Source: Mesobacillus campisalis
GTDB lineage: Bacteria; Bacillota; Bacilli; Bacillales; Cytobacillaceae
Direction: 5' to 3'
DNA: 64,000 bases
NCBI RefSeq assembly: GCF_000986785.1
Contig: NZ_LAYY01000097.1
Coordinates: forward strand, 1 to 64,000
Below are positions 62,982 through 64,000 of this stretch, piece after piece; the first letter of the stretch is position 1, and each line of letters begins with the position of its first letter. The notes beneath the pieces were generated by a model, which was given only the letters and a program-made list of their open reading frames with translations, did not search any database and was not told where the DNA came from. Made by a program: the position numbers and the translations under genes.

Positions 62982-63011
62982 AAAAAGACAGCGGTCCGGC
63001 GCTGTCTTTTT
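62982..63011 (-). terminator. Terminator after treA
   Basis: A stem AAAAAGACAGCG/CGCTGTCTTTTT with loop CCGGAC, immediately past the treA stop (63019) on the minus strand. Confidence 0.92.
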
Positions 63012-63018
63012 CAGGTTC

Positions 63019-64000
63019 CTATTTTTTTGTAAGGTGAAAGATAATCGATTCGTAAGGGCGAAGGGTAATATTCCTGAATTCCTTGCCGGAGTCGTAATTG
63101 GATAACAGCACATTGGCTTCATATTCATCCGTTTCCACTGTGTCTGGCAGGATAAACTGTGTTTCTTTCGCATAAAAATTGGTCACAACCAGCAATTTCT
63201 CGTCACGGCCATTTCTAATATAAGCAAAAATCTCAGGATGATCTTCGAGTAACAGCTCATAATCACCGTACGTAATAATTTCGTACTCTTTCCGCAACGA
63301 AATCAATTTTTTATAATGATAAAAAACGGAATCATGGTCCGCCAGGGCATTCTCTGCATTGATATTTACATAGTTCCGGGCAACAGGAATCCATGGAGTG
63401 CCGCTTGTAAAGCCCGCATTCTTTTCATCTGTCCACTGTACAGGCGTACGCGAGTTATCCCTCGATTTGCTTTGCAGGATTTTCAGGATTTCCGCTTCTG
63501 GAACCCCTTCCGCTTTTTTGATCTTGAAAATATTCAAGGATTCTACATCGCGGTAATCCTCAATTCTTTCAAAATATGGATTGGTCATCCCAATCTCTTC
63601 TCCCTGGTAAACATATGGAGTTCCCTGCATCATATGGATAGCGGTCGCCATTGCTTTCGCAGACTCACGATGGTATTCCTGGTCGTTTCCATAGCGTGAT
63701 ACAATCCGGGGCTGGTCATGGTTGCACCAGAACAAAGCGTTCCATCCGCCGCCCTTATGCATTTCGACCTGCCATTTTGACAAGATTCTCTTTAACGCCA
63801 GGAAATTAAAGTCTGCAATACTCCATTTTTCTCCATTTGGATAATCCACTTTTAAATGGTGGAAGTTGAATGTCATGCTGAGTTCATTTCTCTCCGGATT
63901 CGAGTACTTAATACAGTTTTCTATCGTCGTTGAACTCATTTCGCCAACCGTCATGGCATCATACTGGGAAAATACTTCCTTGTTCATTTCCTGGAGGAAT
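63019..64000 (-). CDS. treA: Trehalose-6-phosphate hydrolase, 3' part (5' end outside window)
   Basis: The last 327 residues of a GH13 enzyme that hydrolyses trehalose-6-phosphate to glucose and glucose-6-phosphate. The general acid Glu is in TVGEMSS, the transition-state Asp in CNHDQPRIVSRYG, with MMQGTPYVYQGEEIGMTN and the C-terminal beta-sandwich. SSTTIENCIKYSNPERNELSMTF and FHHLKVDYPNGEKW fit TreA better than oligo-1,6-glucosidase MalL. The frame runs off the right edge without a start, and the nucleophile Asp is not in this window. Usually it is in an operon with treP and treR, which would lie beyond the edge. Confidence 0.9.
   Translation of the reverse strand, partial: FLQEMNKEVFSQYDAMTVGEMSSTTIENCIKYSNPERNELSMTFNFHHLKVDYPNGEKWSIADFNFLALKRILSKWQVEMHKGGGWNALFWCNHDQPRIVSRYGNDQEYHRESAKAMATAIHMMQGTPYVYQGEEIGMTNPYFERIEDYRDVESLNIFKIKKAEGVPEAEILKILQSKSRDNSRTPVQWTDEKNAGFTSGTPWIPVARNYVNINAENALADHDSVFYHYKKLISLRKEYEIITYGDYELLLEDHPEIFAYIRNGRDEKLLVVTNFYAKETQFILPDTVETDEYEANVLLSNYDSGKEFRNITLRPYESIIFHLTKK

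Overview
The window looks like chromosome from a low-GC, spore-forming Bacillaceae (Bacillus/Mesobacillus-type) bacterium. The evidence is strong Gram-positive ribosome binding sites, TTG and GTG starts, spore proteins (an alpha/beta SASP, a gamma-SASP-like protein, a YjcZ-type peptide, a Spo0E-type phosphatase), SigI/RsgI, CtsR boxes on clpE and cre-like sites. From memory, the backbone genes follow the order of the Bacillus subtilis 168 stretch that runs from sigI to slp, read backwards. Species cannot be fixed from the sequence alone.

Layout. 0-6 kb: a small membrane protein, slp and the pyruvate dehydrogenase operon pdhABCD. 6-11 kb: ykyA, a sporulation mini-protein, def, a 23-residue peptide cassette, rpoY-rnjA and ktrC. 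11-18 kb: a DUF4349 lipoprotein, a thioredoxin-fold protein, lysine/peptidoglycan genes dapL and dapH, ccpC tightly coupled to an efflux pump, darB and ykuJ. 18-24 kb: an MBL hydrolase with a glutaredoxin-like protein, a DUF3993 protein, ykuI, ykuE, ykuD and ykyB. 24-31 kb: a DinB-fold protein, patA, ykwC with an SDR, ykwB and ptsHI. 31-39 kb: ykvS, a CPBP protease, ykvI, CtsR-controlled clpE, an M3 peptidase and mhqR.

39-50 kb is the more accessory part: a LemA/TPM pair, three 120-bp structured repeats followed by three 52-bp tandem repeats, a kinase-fold protein, a fosmidomycin-resistance-type MFS pump, a hemerythrin gene broken by a frameshift, a complete fixABCX electron-bifurcation operon, a Spo0E-family gene and ogt. 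50-64 kb: an acyltransferase, a B12-binding radical SAM enzyme, small spore genes, ktrD, sspD, sigI-rsgI, nhaC, prfC (RF3), an AlaX-type editing protein and the 3' end of treA.

Themes. Carbon control is prominent: HPr with Ser46, ccpC, pdh, trehalose hydrolase and cre-like sites in front of fixA and ykvS. Potassium and c-di-AMP form a second theme: KtrC and KtrD are 42 kb apart and DarB binds c-di-AMP in its family. Diaminopimelate synthesis is nearly complete with dapH, patA and dapL. Envelope stress is represented by sigI/rsgI, an L,D-transpeptidase and YkuE. No rRNA, tRNA, CRISPR array, insertion sequence or prophage was recognised. The most unusual signals are the covarying repeat triplet, the peptide cassette, the broken hemerythrin gene with an Fnr-like box at -41.5, and the fixABCX operon with a cre-like site just after its predicted promoter.
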